A stretch of DNA of 64,000 nucleotides from CAVSSX01 sp963730735 (lineage in GTDB: Bacteria > Actinomycetota > Acidimicrobiia > Acidimicrobiales > RAAP-2): positions 1,488,001-1,552,000 of the forward strand of contig CAVSSX010000007.1 of the NCBI GenBank assembly GCA_963730735.1, written 5' to 3'. Within the stretch, counting starts at the first letter, position 1. The number at the start of each line of letters is the position of its first letter. Positions 24,960 to 34,209 of this stretch are shown in pieces. A model generated the notes under the pieces. It was not told where the DNA came from. It did not search any database and was given only the letters and a program-made list of their open reading frames with translations. The position numbers and the translations under genes are program-made.

Positions 24960-25832
24960 CTAGAAGAAGCTGAAGGGGAAGATCCCGGGCGAGATGCCCT
25001 TGAACAGTTCGCCCTTGGCGTCGAGCAGCTCCTGGGGCGTCCAGGCGTGGTCGCGATGGACCTCGCCGATGGGGTGGAAGGGGCTCATCACCCAGACGTC
25101 GCCGCCGAAGACCACGAAGACCTGGGCGTTCACGTCGGCCGCGCCGTCGCTGGCCAGGAAGCCCACCAGCTGGGCCACGTTGGTCGGGCTGAACCGGTCG
25201 AAGCCGTCGGTGACCTCGGCCATCTCGGTGAAGATCTCCTCGGTCATCCGGGTCCGGGCCCGGGGGGCGATGGCGTTGACCGTCACCCCGTAGCGCTCGA
25301 GCTCGCGGGCGAGGATCCAGGTCATCCCGACGATGCCCAGCTTGGCGGCGCCGTAGTTGATCTGGCCGGCGCTCCCGAAGAGGCCCGACTCCGAGGACGT
25401 GTTGATGATGCGGCCCGAGGTCGGCTCACCGGCCTTGGCCTTGTTCCGCCAGTAGATGGCGGCGAAGTGGGCCGTGGCGAAGTGGCCCTTCAGGTGGACG
25501 CGGATCACGTCGTCCCACTCCGACTCCTCCATGGAGAAGGACATCTTGTCCCGGAGGATGCCGGCGTTGTTGACCAGGATGTCGAGGCTCCCGAACGTGT
25601 CCACCGCCTGGTCGACGACGTTCTTGGCGCCGTCCCACGAGCTGATGTCGTCGCCGTTCACCGCCCCGGCACCGCCGGCTTCGACGATGGCGTCGACGAC
25701 CTCCTGGGCCGGGCCGCCCACGTCGTTCACGACCACCGAGGCGCCTTCGGACGCCAGCAGCAACGCCTCTTCTCGCCCGATGCCCCGGCCGGCACCGGTG
25801 ACGATGGCCACCTTCCCGTCGAGCAAACCCAT
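24960..25832 (-). CDS. Short-chain dehydrogenase/reductase
   Basis: 290 residues from an ATG preceded by AAGGAGGACGTC. NAD(P) site 'VTGAGRGIGREEAL', 'NNAG' in 'DILVNNAGIL', catalytic S in 'INTSSESGLFG' and Y/K in 'INYGAAKLGI'. The long C-terminus ('FHPIGEVHRDHAWTPQELLD', 'FPFSFF' ending) resembles SDRs linked to acyl-CoA or steroid 17-beta (MFE-2-like) metabolism. Substrate not determinable. Confidence 0.9.
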   Translation of the reverse strand: MGLLDGKVAIVTGAGRGIGREEALLLASEGASVVVNDVGGPAQEVVDAIVEAGGAGAVNGDDISSWDGAKNVVDQAVDTFGSLDILVNNAGILRDKMSFSMEESEWDDVIRVHLKGHFATAHFAAIYWRNKAKAGEPTSGRIINTSSESGLFGSAGQINYGAAKLGIVGMTWILARELERYGVTVNAIAPRARTRMTEEIFTEMAEVTDGFDRFSPTNVAQLVGFLASDGAADVNAQVFVVFGGDVWVMSPFHPIGEVHRDHAWTPQELLDAKGELFKGISPGIFPFSFF

Positions 25833-25989
25833 GACGTCCTCCTTGTCGTGCGCCCGCCAGCGGGCGACCGCCCGTCGGCTCTGGCGCGGCCTGGCGGTTC
25901 CCGCCGGCACAGCAATCGCAGCAGCTTGGCCGATGGCCCGGTCCGTGGGCAAGGCGGCGGCCGGGTGACCCCCGGGCCCGCCGTCCGGC

Positions 25990-27028
25990 TCAGGGCTTCG
26001 CGGCCGGGGTGTCGCCGAGGGCCCGGAGCACCGCCGTTTCGACCAATTCGAGGACGTCCCGACGGGCAGCGTCGGGACCGGCGTCGTCGGCCAACGCCAC
26101 CACCGTCGGCGATCCCTCCCTGGTCAGCAGTTCGGGCGGCAAGTCCGGAGCCCGTTGGCCGACCACGACCAGCACGGGTGCCCGGCCGTCGGCCAGACGG
26201 AGGACGCCGCCCACGACCTTCCCCTCGAACGAGCCGGCGTCCAACCGGCCCTCCCCGGTCATGACCAGGTCGGCCCGGGCCAGCCGCCGGCGCAGGCCGA
26301 CCAGTTCGGCGACCAGGTCGAAGCCGCCGGTGAGCCGGCCGCCGATGGCCAGCAGGCCCCCGGCCAACCCGCCGGCGGCCCCCGAGCCGGCCACCGGGCG
26401 GGGGTCCACCCCGAAGTGGGCCTGGTAGTGCTCGGCCAGCCGGTCGAGCCGTTGCTCGAGGTGGACGATGTCGTCGGGGGCGGCGCCCTTCTGCGGGCCG
26501 AATCGGGCCGGGGCGTCGAGGAAGGGGATGGTGACGTCGCAGGCCACCACCAGCTCGGCGCCGTTGAGGCGGTCCGCCCCTCCGACGGCCTGGAGGGCGC
26601 CCCAGCCGCCATCGGTCGTCGCCGACCCGCCGCAGCCGACGACCACCCGGCGGGCGCCGTGGCCGACAGCGTCGAGGATCAGCTCGCCCACGCCGAACGT
26701 CGTCGTCTCGAGCGGCCGTGGCGCGGCCAGTGGGTCGAGGCGACCCAGCCCGGCCGCCTCGGCGCTCTCGACGATGCGCCGTGACCGGGCCGCCCGCAGG
26801 GGCCAGCAGTCGCCAGGCGGCATCGACCGGGGCGCCGAGGGGGCCGGTGACGACACAGCGGTGTTCCTCGCCGCCGACCGCCTCGAGGAGGCCCTCGCCG
26901 CCGTCGGACAGGGGGACCTCGTCGACCGACCAGCCGGCTCGGCGGGCGGCGCGCCCGGCGGCCCGGGCCACCTCGACGGCGCGGGCCGAGCCCTTGAACG
27001 TGTCCGGGCCGGCCAGGAGGTGGGGCAC
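25990..27028 (-). CDS. Glycerate kinase, GarK/GlxK type (frameshifted)
   Basis: The N-terminus in one frame reads 'MPHLLAGPDTFKGSARAVEV', 'VPLSDGGEGLLEAVGG'. A one-base excess near 26790 moves the rest to another frame: 'IVESAEAAGL', 'GCGGSATTDGGWGALQAVG', 'GSGAAGGLAGGLLAIGGRL' and 'MTGEGRLDAGSFEGKVVGGV'. Together these are the class-II glycerate kinase family (2-phosphoglycerate from D-glycerate). The joined length of about 346 is a little short of the family's 370-380. Confidence 0.88.
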
Positions 27029-27056
27029 GGCGCCGCTCAGCGGGTCGGGGTGCCCC

Positions 27057-27425
27057 TCAGCCGACGGAGATCAGGTCGACCACGAAGACCAGGGTCTCGT
27101 TGGGCCCGATGACCCCGCCGGCGCCCCTCGACCCGTAGCCGAGGTGCGGGGGGATGGAGAGCCGGCGCCGCCCGCCGGTCCGCATGCCGACGACACCCTG
27201 GTCCCAGCCCGAGATGACCTGGCCTGCGCCCAGCCCGAAGGAGAAGTACTCGCCCCGGTCCCAGGAGGAGTCGAACTCGCCGCCGTCGGACCAGGCCACG
27301 CCGACGTAGTGGACGGTCACGGTCGAGCCGGGGACGGCCTCGTCACCGGTGCCGACGACCAGCTCCTCGATTTCGAGTGTGTCGGGCGGTGGGCTGTCAG
27401 GGACGGTCACGTCGGGCTTGGGCAT
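27057..27425 (-). CDS. FKBP-type peptidyl-prolyl isomerase
   Basis: 122 residues, a single cytosolic FKBP domain: 'VTVHYVGVAWSDGGEFDSSW', 'FSFGLGAGQVISGWDQGVVG', 'GGRRRLSIPPHLGYG', 'LVFVVDLISV'. Aromatic pocket residues (Y, F, W, Y) are conserved. Starts at 'MPKPDV', giving the usual short actinobacterial form without a signal peptide. Confidence 0.95.
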   Translation of the reverse strand: MPKPDVTVPDSPPPDTLEIEELVVGTGDEAVPGSTVTVHYVGVAWSDGGEFDSSWDRGEYFSFGLGAGQVISGWDQGVVGMRTGGRRRLSIPPHLGYGSRGAGGVIGPNETLVFVVDLISVG

Positions 27426-27554
27426 GTCCGGACCATAGGACACGTCGCCGAGGGCTCGCCTGCGACCCGAGGGCGGCGCGGACCCCGGGCGTCCGGCCTC
27501 CGGCGTCCGGCCCCTGGGTGATGGCCCGGCGGGGGAGACCGGGGTCGAGCCGGG

Positions 27555-27636
27555 TGCGGACGAGAGGATTCGAACCTCCACCCCCGAAGGGACCGGGACC
27601 TAAACCCGGCGCGTCTACCGATTCCGCCACGTCCGC
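27555..27636 (-). tRNA. tRNA-Leu (UAG)
   Basis: 82 nt on the minus strand. Acceptor GCGGACG/CGTCCGC, anticodon stem CCGGG/CCCGG with loop TTTAGGT giving anticodon UAG, a class-II variable arm (TCCCTTCGGGGG region) and T-arm GAGGTTCGAATCCTC. CCA is not encoded. Confidence 0.95.
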
Positions 27637-27671
27637 ATCGCCCGTTACCCGGGCGGGCTCCAAGTGTACGA

Positions 27672-27701
27672 GGCCCATCGGGACCCGGGTCCCGATGGGC
27701 C
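27672..27701. promoter_or_regulatory. Perfect 30-bp palindrome between tRNA-Leu and clpP
   Basis: GGCCCATCGGGACCC and its exact complement meet with no spacer. It lies upstream of both divergent genes (36 bases from the tRNA 5' end, 44 from the clpP start), so it cannot be the terminator of either. Candidates are a dimeric regulator site shared by both promoters or a terminator insulating clpP from distal transcription. Confidence 0.5.
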
Positions 27702-27744
27702 GGGTGTGTCCCCGCTGCCGGCCAACGGCGGGTAGCCTCGGGGG

Positions 27745-28356
27745 ATGGTCACCGACCCCCTTGTTGCTCCTGTCCTGTCCGCCGCCGGCGGTGGCGAGCC
27801 CTCCTCCGACATCTACCAGCGCCTCTTGAAGGAGCGGATCGTCTTCATCGGGAGCGCCATCGACCAGAACACCGCCAACCTGGTCTGCGCCCAGCTCATC
27901 CTGCTCGAGGCCGAGGACCACGAGCGCGACATCTCGCTCTACATCAACTCGCCCGGTGGCTCGGTCACCGACGGTCTGGCCATCTACGACACGATGCAGT
28001 ACGTGCGGCCCGACGTCAGCACCATCTGCGTGGGGCTGGCCGCGTCGATGGGCCAGTTCCTCCTGTGTGCCGGGGCGCCGGGCAAGCGCTACGCCCTGCC
28101 GCACTCGCGCATCTTGATGCACCAGCCCTCGGGGTCGATGCAGGGCCAGGCGGCCGACATCGCCATCCAGGCCGAGCAGATCGTCTACCTGAAGCGCATG
28201 ATGGCCGAGCGGATCGCCTTCCACACGGGCCAGCCGGTCGAGCGCATCGAGACCGACTCGGACCGTGACCGCTGGTTCACGGCCGAGGAGGCCCAGGAGT
28301 ACGGGTTCATCGATCACGTGATCGACCGGTCGACGGCGCAGGTCGGAAGCGACTGA
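27745..28356 (+). CDS. clpP: ATP-dependent Clp protease proteolytic subunit
   Basis: 203 residues, S14 serine peptidase that forms tetradecameric barrels with Clp ATPases. Triad: S101 in 'VGLAASMGQF', H126 in 'ILMHQPSG', D175 in 'DSDRDRWFT'. The substrate groove 'INSPGGSV' is present. No second clpP or clpX adjoins, so it is a solitary copy. The downstream ABC permease starts two bases after the stop. Confidence 0.96.
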   Translation: MVTDPLVAPVLSAAGGGEPSSDIYQRLLKERIVFIGSAIDQNTANLVCAQLILLEAEDHERDISLYINSPGGSVTDGLAIYDTMQYVRPDVSTICVGLAASMGQFLLCAGAPGKRYALPHSRILMHQPSGSMQGQAADIAIQAEQIVYLKRMMAERIAFHTGQPVERIETDSDRDRWFTAEEAQEYGFIDHVIDRSTAQVGSD

Positions 28357-28358
28357 GC

Positions 28359-29393
28359 GTGGCGCTCGAAGCGCCGGCCCCCTCACCGGGCGCCGGTCCA
28401 CGTCCTGAAGGGATGCAGACGGTCGAGGCGGAGCCGCGCCACGTCGCCGATGCCTCGCCCATGGCCGACACCGACCTCGAGAAGGCCTCCGGCGCCAAGG
28501 CGACCCGGGTCGTCTCGGCCGACGTCAACGTCTGGCACCGGCTGGGCGAGATCTGGCGGTCCCGCGAGCTGCTGATGTACCTGATCCGGACCGAGATCAA
28601 GGTCAAGTACAAGAACTCGGTCCTCGGTCTGGTCTGGTCGATGATCGCCCCGGCGATGACCCTCGCCGTCTACACCATCGTCTTCGGGTTCTTCCTGAAG
28701 AACGGCATCCCGAACTTCGTCATCTTCCTGTTCTCGGGCCTGCTGCTGTGGAACTTCTTCCAGACCGGCGTGATCGCCGCCACCGGGGTGGTGGTCAACA
28801 ACGCCGGCCTGGTGAAGAAGGTGTCGTTCCCCCGGGAGATCCTGGCTCTGGCGGCCATCGGGTCGGCCGGCGTGTTCTTCTTCTTCCAGTCCTGCGTGAT
28901 GGTCATCTTCATGGTGGTCCTGCACGTGGCCCCGGCCTGGCCGCTCCTGTGGCTGCTCGTGGTGGCCATCATCCCGACGGTCGTCTTCTCGGCCGCCCTC
29001 GGGATCTTCCTGGCCTCGGTCAACGTGTACCTGCGCGACACCCAGCACCTGGTCGAGGTGCTGGTCGGCGCCGCCTGGTTCTGGGCCTGCCCGATCGTCT
29101 ACTCGTACCAGGGCACGGTGTCGGCCAAGCTGCAGGCCCACGGACTCACGGTGCTCTACTTCCTGAACCCCATGACGCCGGTGGTCATGACCTTCCAACG
29201 GGTCCTGTACAACCGGACCGGGTTGGTGCCGCTGACCTCACCCGGACACCCGTTGGAGCAGATCCTGCCGAGTTGGCCGGTCTCGACCTACGTGTTGGCC
29301 GACCTCGCCGTCTTCGTGGTCTCGGCGGTGCTCCTGTACGTGGCCATGGTGGTGTTCGGCCGGTTGGCCGGGAACTTCGCCGAGGAACTCTGA
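28359..29393 (+). CDS. ABC-2 type polysaccharide export permease (Wzm-like)
   Basis: 344 residues. A 70-residue acidic cytoplasmic N-terminus, the amphipathic 'LMYLIRTEIKVKYKNSVLGL' that opens the ABC-2 transporter family, and six membrane helices. 'YLRDTQHLVEVLVGAAWFW' and 'LNPMTPVVMTFQRVLYNRTG' match Wzm/TagG permeases. Coupled to the ATPase gene immediately downstream; it exports a polysaccharide or teichoic-acid-like glycan built by the glycosyltransferases that follow. Confidence 0.92.
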   Translation: MALEAPAPSPGAGPRPEGMQTVEAEPRHVADASPMADTDLEKASGAKATRVVSADVNVWHRLGEIWRSRELLMYLIRTEIKVKYKNSVLGLVWSMIAPAMTLAVYTIVFGFFLKNGIPNFVIFLFSGLLLWNFFQTGVIAATGVVVNNAGLVKKVSFPREILALAAIGSAGVFFFFQSCVMVIFMVVLHVAPAWPLLWLLVVAIIPTVVFSAALGIFLASVNVYLRDTQHLVEVLVGAAWFWACPIVYSYQGTVSAKLQAHGLTVLYFLNPMTPVVMTFQRVLYNRTGLVPLTSPGHPLEQILPSWPVSTYVLADLAVFVVSAVLLYVAMVVFGRLAGNFAEEL

Positions 29394-29396
29394 GCG

Positions 29397-30761
29397 ATGG
29401 GTGACATCGCCGTCGACGTCCAGCAGGTCTCCAAGCGGTTCCGGCTGTACCACGAGAAGTACACGTCGCTGAAGGAGCGGCTCATCCACGCCGGCCGCAT
29501 CCCCTACGAGGACCTCTGGGCCCTGCGGGACGTGTCCTTCGAGGTGAAGGAAGGCGAGACCGTCGGCATCCTCGGCCGGAACGGGTCGGGCAAGTCCACG
29601 GCGCTCAAGTGCGTCTGCGGCGTGCTGCAGCCGACCGCCGGCCAGGTGGTCGTGCGGGGCAAGCTGGCCGGACTGCTCGAGCTGGGCGCCGGGTTCCAGC
29701 AGGACCTGTCGGGTCGGGAGAACATCTACCTCAACGGATCGATGCTCGGCCTGTCCAAGCGCGACGTCGACCGGGTCTTCGACGACATCGTGGAGTTCGC
29801 CGAGCTGGGCCAGTTCATCGACAACCAGGTGAAGTTCTACTCGTCGGGCATGTACGTCCGGCTGGGCTTCGCCGTGGCCGTCAACGTCGACCCCGACGTG
29901 CTGGTGGTCGACGAGGTCCTGGCCGTCGGCGACGAGCGGTTCCAGCTCAAGTGCATGAACCGGATCAAGTCGTTCCAGGACGAGGGCCGCACCATCCTCT
30001 TCGTCTCCCACTCGCCCGACCAGGTCCGGGCCATCTGCGACCGGGCGGTGGTCCTGTCCGACGGCCAGATGATCGGGTTCGGTACCCCCGGCGAGGCCGT
30101 CCGGCTCTTCCGGGAACGACTCCTGGAGGCCGACGGCGTGCTCAACCTCGGGGCGACCGAGGCCCCGCCGGTCGAGGAGGCGCCGGTCGACGAGACGCCG
30201 GTGGCCGACGCCCCCGCCGTGGTCTCGGTGCCCGAGGTCCACGACCCCGACACCCGGCCGGTGCGGCTGACCGAGATCGTCCCGTTCTTCGACCACCAGG
30301 ACGAGCGGCACTACCTCCTGCCCGGCGAGACGCTGACCGTGCGGGCCGCCTTCGCCGCCTCGCGGCCGACGCCGGGCCTGATCTTCTCGGTCGAAGTCCG
30401 TGAGACGTCGGTCGACGCCCTCTTGTACAAGACCGACACCGAGATCATGGGCATCGACTACGACGCGCCCGAGGGGCCCGGGGCCATCGAGTTCCACTTC
30501 GACTCCCTGCCGCTGTTCGACGGGGCCTACGCCGTCAACGTCGGCGTCTCCAGCCGGGCCGACGGGGTCCTCTACGACTGGCACGAGCCGGCCTGCCGGT
30601 TCGAGGTGATGAACCCCAGCCGGTCGGTCGGCCTGGTGGCCATGCCGATGCGGACGGCCTTCGTGGCCCCCGAGTCGGCGGTGGGCGACGACGGCGGCGG
30701 CACCACGGCCATCTACGGGTCGGCCGTCGGGGCCGGCGGGGAGCTGTCGGGTCCCCAGTGA
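29397..30761 (+). CDS. ABC transporter ATPase with C-terminal glycan-recognition domain (Wzt-like)
   Basis: 454 residues. Walker A 'GRNGSGKST', ABC signature as 'YSSGMYVRLGFAVAV' (the variant seen in Wzt/TagH), Walker B 'DVLVVDEVLAVGDE', H-loop 'FVSHSPDQV'. After an Ala/Pro/Glu-rich linker (250-285), the C-terminal ~150 residues form a beta-sandwich of the Wzt type that recognises the capped end of the export-ready glycan ('LPGETLTVRAAFAASRPTPG', 'FDGAYAVNVGVSSRADGVLY'). Such ATPases export O-antigen-like polymers carrying a terminal modification, for example methylation. Confidence 0.93.
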   Translation: MGDIAVDVQQVSKRFRLYHEKYTSLKERLIHAGRIPYEDLWALRDVSFEVKEGETVGILGRNGSGKSTALKCVCGVLQPTAGQVVVRGKLAGLLELGAGFQQDLSGRENIYLNGSMLGLSKRDVDRVFDDIVEFAELGQFIDNQVKFYSSGMYVRLGFAVAVNVDPDVLVVDEVLAVGDERFQLKCMNRIKSFQDEGRTILFVSHSPDQVRAICDRAVVLSDGQMIGFGTPGEAVRLFRERLLEADGVLNLGATEAPPVEEAPVDETPVADAPAVVSVPEVHDPDTRPVRLTEIVPFFDHQDERHYLLPGETLTVRAAFAASRPTPGLIFSVEVRETSVDALLYKTDTEIMGIDYDAPEGPGAIEFHFDSLPLFDGAYAVNVGVSSRADGVLYDWHEPACRFEVMNPSRSVGLVAMPMRTAFVAPESAVGDDGGGTTAIYGSAVGAGGELSGPQ

Positions 30762-31783
30762 GCACCGCCGACACCACCTCGGGGTCCACGATCGACCCGA
30801 CCCCCGACGACGCGGCCGAGACGGCGTACCTGACGCAGGTCCTGGCGGAGATCGACGAGGAGGTCCGGGCCCGCCGGGCCTCGGGCGACCTGCCGGCGCG
30901 GGTCGAGCGGGAGCTCGACGAGCTCTTCCTCGAGCACTCCCCGGTGGCCGGTCGGGGCGGCAGCGTGCACGAGGCGCTCCGCATGGTCGACGCCGCCGCC
31001 TTCATCGACCCGGTGGTGCCGGTGGGCTCGGCCAAGTCCGGTGGCGCGGCGGTCAAGAAGGGCCTGCGCAGCCTGTCGCTGTGGTACGTCGGGTTCGTCA
31101 CCCACCAGGTGAGCTCCTTCGCCACCGCCACCAGCCGGGCGCTGCACCTCCTGGAGGACCAGGTCACCGCCCTCCAGCGCCAGCAGGAGGCCCAGCAGGT
31201 CCCGGGCGCCCCGGTGCTCGACCTGGCGTGGGCCCACGGTGAGGAGGCCTGGTGGGTCGCCGGGGCGGTCGCCGCCCTGAAGGGCATCCCCGGCCGGGCG
31301 GTGCACGCCGCCGCCGGCGACGGCTGGCTGGTCCGGGCCCTCACCGCCGCCGGGATCGACGCCTACGGCGTGGATCCGCGGCCGGGCCGGGTGGACGTGG
31401 CCGAGCGCTCGGGCACCGACCTGCGCGACGAGGGCCTGCTCGACCACCTCCGGGCGGTGGAGCCGGCGGCCCTCGGCGGGGTGGTCCTCTCGGGCGTGGT
31501 CGAGGGCATGACCGCCGGGGAGCGCACCCAGCTGCTCGGGGTGGTGGCCGACCGACTGTCGCCCGACGGGGTCCTGGTCGTCCACTCGCTCTCGCCGTCG
31601 GCCTGGTCGGCCGACGATGCCCCACCCGAGGCCGATCTGGCGTCGGGCCGGCCCCTGCGCTCGTCGAGCTGGGTGCACCTGCTCACCACCATGGGCTTCG
31701 AGGTCCGGGCCCAGACCGGCCAGTCCGACCGGGATTACCTGGTGGTGGCGGTGCTGCGAGCCGGACGCCCCGCACTCCGGTGA
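30758..31783 (+). CDS. Methyltransferase-like protein of the polysaccharide locus, copy 1
   Basis: 341 residues. The N-terminal half is helical with an acidic 'LAEIDEEVRARRASGDLPAR' and 'LWYVGFVTHQVSSFATATSR' segment. The C-terminal half is a Rossmann-like SAM domain ('VHAAAGDGWLVRALTAAG', 'AYGVDPRPGR', 'GGVVLSGVVEGMTAGERTQL', 'PDGVLVVHSLS'). The glycine-rich motif I is degenerate, so activity is uncertain. It overlaps both neighbours by 4 bases. A paralogous gene at 38953-39925 stands in the same position before another glycosyltransferase. It may methylate the chain terminus read by the Wzt-like domain. Confidence 0.7.
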   Translation: MSTADTTSGSTIDPTPDDAAETAYLTQVLAEIDEEVRARRASGDLPARVERELDELFLEHSPVAGRGGSVHEALRMVDAAAFIDPVVPVGSAKSGGAAVKKGLRSLSLWYVGFVTHQVSSFATATSRALHLLEDQVTALQRQQEAQQVPGAPVLDLAWAHGEEAWWVAGAVAALKGIPGRAVHAAAGDGWLVRALTAAGIDAYGVDPRPGRVDVAERSGTDLRDEGLLDHLRAVEPAALGGVVLSGVVEGMTAGERTQLLGVVADRLSPDGVLVVHSLSPSAWSADDAPPEADLASGRPLRSSSWVHLLTTMGFEVRAQTGQSDRDYLVVAVLRAGRPALR

Positions 31784-32925
31784 CGTCGGCCGGCGAGTCG
31801 CCGGTGCGTGCCCGAGCGGTCCACCAGTTCGTCCCGGCCCTGATCCCACGCGACGCCACCGGCAGTCACACGCTGCTGCTGCGCGATGCCCTTCGGCGGG
31901 CCGGCTGGCGCTCGGAGATCTTCGCCGAGGCCACCCACGACGAGCTGTTGGGCGAGAGCCTCCCGGTCACCGACTACGCCCGCCTGGCTGCGCCCGGCGA
32001 CGTGCTGGTGTACCAGTTCTCGACGTCCTCGATGGTGGCCGACCTGGTCGGGGCGCGGACCGAGCCGCTCATCGTCGACTACCACAACATCACCGGGCCC
32101 GAGCACTACGAGGGGTGGGACGACGCCACCGCCGCCCGGTCGGCGGCGGCCCTCGACCAGCTGGCCCGCCTGGCCCCCCGCACGACGCTGGCCCTGGCCG
32201 ACAGCCCGTTCAACGAGGCCGGCCTGCGGGCCGCCGGGTACCGCCGGACCACGGTCGTCCCGGTCCTGGTCGACCTCGAGCGCCTGGTGGCGGCGCCCGA
32301 CCCCCGGGTGGCGGCCCGGCTGGCCGCGGCCAAGTCCGAGGGCGGGGCCGACTGGCTGTTCGTCGGGCGGCTGGTGCCGAGCAAGGCCCAGCACGAGCTG
32401 GTGAAGGCGCTCTGGGCCTCGCGGCAGCTCTTCGACCCACGGGACCGGCTCCACCTGGTCGGCTCGGCCCCCTCGGCGACCTACCTCCGCTCCCTCCGGG
32501 CCTTCGTCGCCGACCTCGGCCTCACCGGCGGCGTGCGGATCACCGGTGAGGTGGACGACGCCACCCTGGCCGCCCACTTCCAGGCGGCCGACGTCTACGT
32601 GTCGCTCTCGGTGCACGAGGGGTTCGGCGTGCCGCTGGTCGAGGCCATGCGGGTCGGCCTGCCGGTGGTGGCCCGGGGCGAGGGGGCGGTCGCCGGGACG
32701 GTCGGCCGGGCCGGGGTGGTGCTCGATCACGCCGAGCCCTCCCGGGTGGCGGCGGCGGTCCACCGGGTGCTGACCGACGACGCGCTGCGCCGGCGCCTGG
32801 TGGCGTCGGGCCACCGGCGGGTGGCCGAGCTCTCGACCGAGGACGCCGCCGACCGGGCCGTGGCGGCGATCGCCACCGTCGCCGGGGCCCCGCCCCGGTC
32901 CCGGACCGAGGTCGGGGCCCGATGA
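31780..32925 (+). CDS. Family 4-like glycosyltransferase A
   Basis: 381 residues from a GTG overlapping the previous stop as GTGA. GT-B fold: N-terminal 'AVHQFVPALIPRDATGSHTL' and 'VDYHNITGPEHYEG'. The donor domain has 'DWLFVGRLVPSKAQHELVKA', 'VRITGEVDDATLAAHFQAAD' and the E-x7-E motif in 'HEGFGVPLVEAMRVGLPVVA'. It probably adds a sugar from an NDP-sugar to the exported glycan. The same 'VHQFVP...GSHTL...YHNIT' start is seen in the genes at 39922 and 40964, so the three are paralogues. Confidence 0.9.
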   Translation: MTSAGESPVRARAVHQFVPALIPRDATGSHTLLLRDALRRAGWRSEIFAEATHDELLGESLPVTDYARLAAPGDVLVYQFSTSSMVADLVGARTEPLIVDYHNITGPEHYEGWDDATAARSAAALDQLARLAPRTTLALADSPFNEAGLRAAGYRRTTVVPVLVDLERLVAAPDPRVAARLAAAKSEGGADWLFVGRLVPSKAQHELVKALWASRQLFDPRDRLHLVGSAPSATYLRSLRAFVADLGLTGGVRITGEVDDATLAAHFQAADVYVSLSVHEGFGVPLVEAMRVGLPVVARGEGAVAGTVGRAGVVLDHAEPSRVAAAVHRVLTDDALRRRLVASGHRRVAELSTEDAADRAVAAIATVAGAPPRSRTEVGAR

Positions 32926-34122
32926 GGGTCGCCTTCGTCACCCCCCGCTACGGCCCCCAGGTGATGGGCGGGGCCGAGACGGCCGCCCGCCAGCTGGCCG
33001 AGCACCTGGTGGCCGACGTCGGCTGGGAGGTCGAGGTGTTCTCGACCTGCGCCCTCGACCACGTGACCTGGGACGACGTGCTCGAGCCGGGCGACAGTAC
33101 GACTGAACGGTGTCACCGTCCACCGGTTCGCCTCGGCCGCCGGGCGCGACCCGGCCTTCTACGACCTCGACGGCCGGCTGCGGATCGCCCCCAGCGAGGC
33201 GACGCGCGAGGAGTCGCAGCGCTGGGTGGAGCTGAACGGGCCGGTGACCCCGGACCTGGTGGCGGCGTTGGCCGACAGCGGGGTGGACGTGGCGGCCTTC
33301 TACCCCTACCTCTACTACCCGACGGTGGCCGGGATCGGCCGGGTGCCGATGCCCGGGGTGCTCCACCCGGCGGCCCACGACGAGCCGGCGCTGTACCTGC
33401 CGGTGTTCCGCGGCACCTACGCCAACGCCGACGCCTTCTGCTACCACACCATGGCCGAGCGGCGGCTGGTGCAACGGGTCCACGGCATGGCCGACCGGCC
33501 ACAGGTCGTGCTCGGTCTCGGTGTGGGTGAATCGGCCGAGGGTGGCCGGCCCGGGGGCGAGCTGCTCGGTCTGGGCGACCGGCCCTACCTCTTGAGCGTG
33601 GGCCGGGTCGACGACCACAAGGGCTCGAACATGCTGGCGTCGTTCTTCGTCCGCTACAAGGAGCGCCACCCGGGTCCCCTGGCCCTGGCGCTGGTCGGGC
33701 CGGTCTCGGCCAAGATCCCGCCGCACCCCGACGTGGTGGTGCCGGGCGTGGTGGACGAGGCCGACAAGTGGGACATCCTGCGCGACGCCACGGTGTCGAT
33801 CTCCCCGTCGGCCCTCGAGTCCTTCTCGCTGGTCGTCCTGGAGGCCTGGGTGGCCCGGATCCCGGTGATGGTCAACGCCACCTGCGATCCGACCCGGGAG
33901 CACTGCGAGCGCTCGGGTGGGGGACTGGCGTTCGGCTCCTACTTCGAGTTCGAGGCCATGCTGGAGCGGCTGCTGGGCGACGCCCGCCTGCGCACGATGC
34001 TCGGGGAGCGGGGCCGGGCCTACGTCGACCAGCACTACCAGTGGCCGGTGCTGATCCGTCGCTACGCCCGGTTCCTGGAAGAGGTCGTCGAGCGCGGCCG
34101 GGGTGTGACCGGGGTCCTCTAG
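32922..34122 (+). CDS. Family 4-like glycosyltransferase B (frameshifted)
   Basis: Starts 'MRVAFVTPRYGPQVMGGAET', overlapping the previous stop as ATGA. The frame breaks near 33103: the continuation is 'RLNGVTVHRFASAAGRDPAF' in the next frame, and the donor domain follows ('YLLSVGRVDDHKGSNMLASF', 'VVVPGVVDEADKWDILRDAT', 'SALESFSLVVLEAWVARIPV'). The full product is about 400 residues, a GT4-type enzyme of the polysaccharide locus. The acidic pair expected of retaining GT4 enzymes is present as E-S-F-S-L-V-V-L-E. Confidence 0.87.
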
Positions 34123-34209
34123 GCCCGGGCGCCGTCGATGCGGCCGGCCGAGTCCCGAACGACCAGATCCCGAACCTGGCCAGAGCCGGGAGCGTCAGAT
34201 CCCGGCGCG

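Noticed and set aside
33095..33110. Programmed ribosomal frameshifting in the glycosyltransferase and other broken genes
   Set aside because: No slippery heptamer or downstream structure is common to the sites, and too many unrelated genes are affected.
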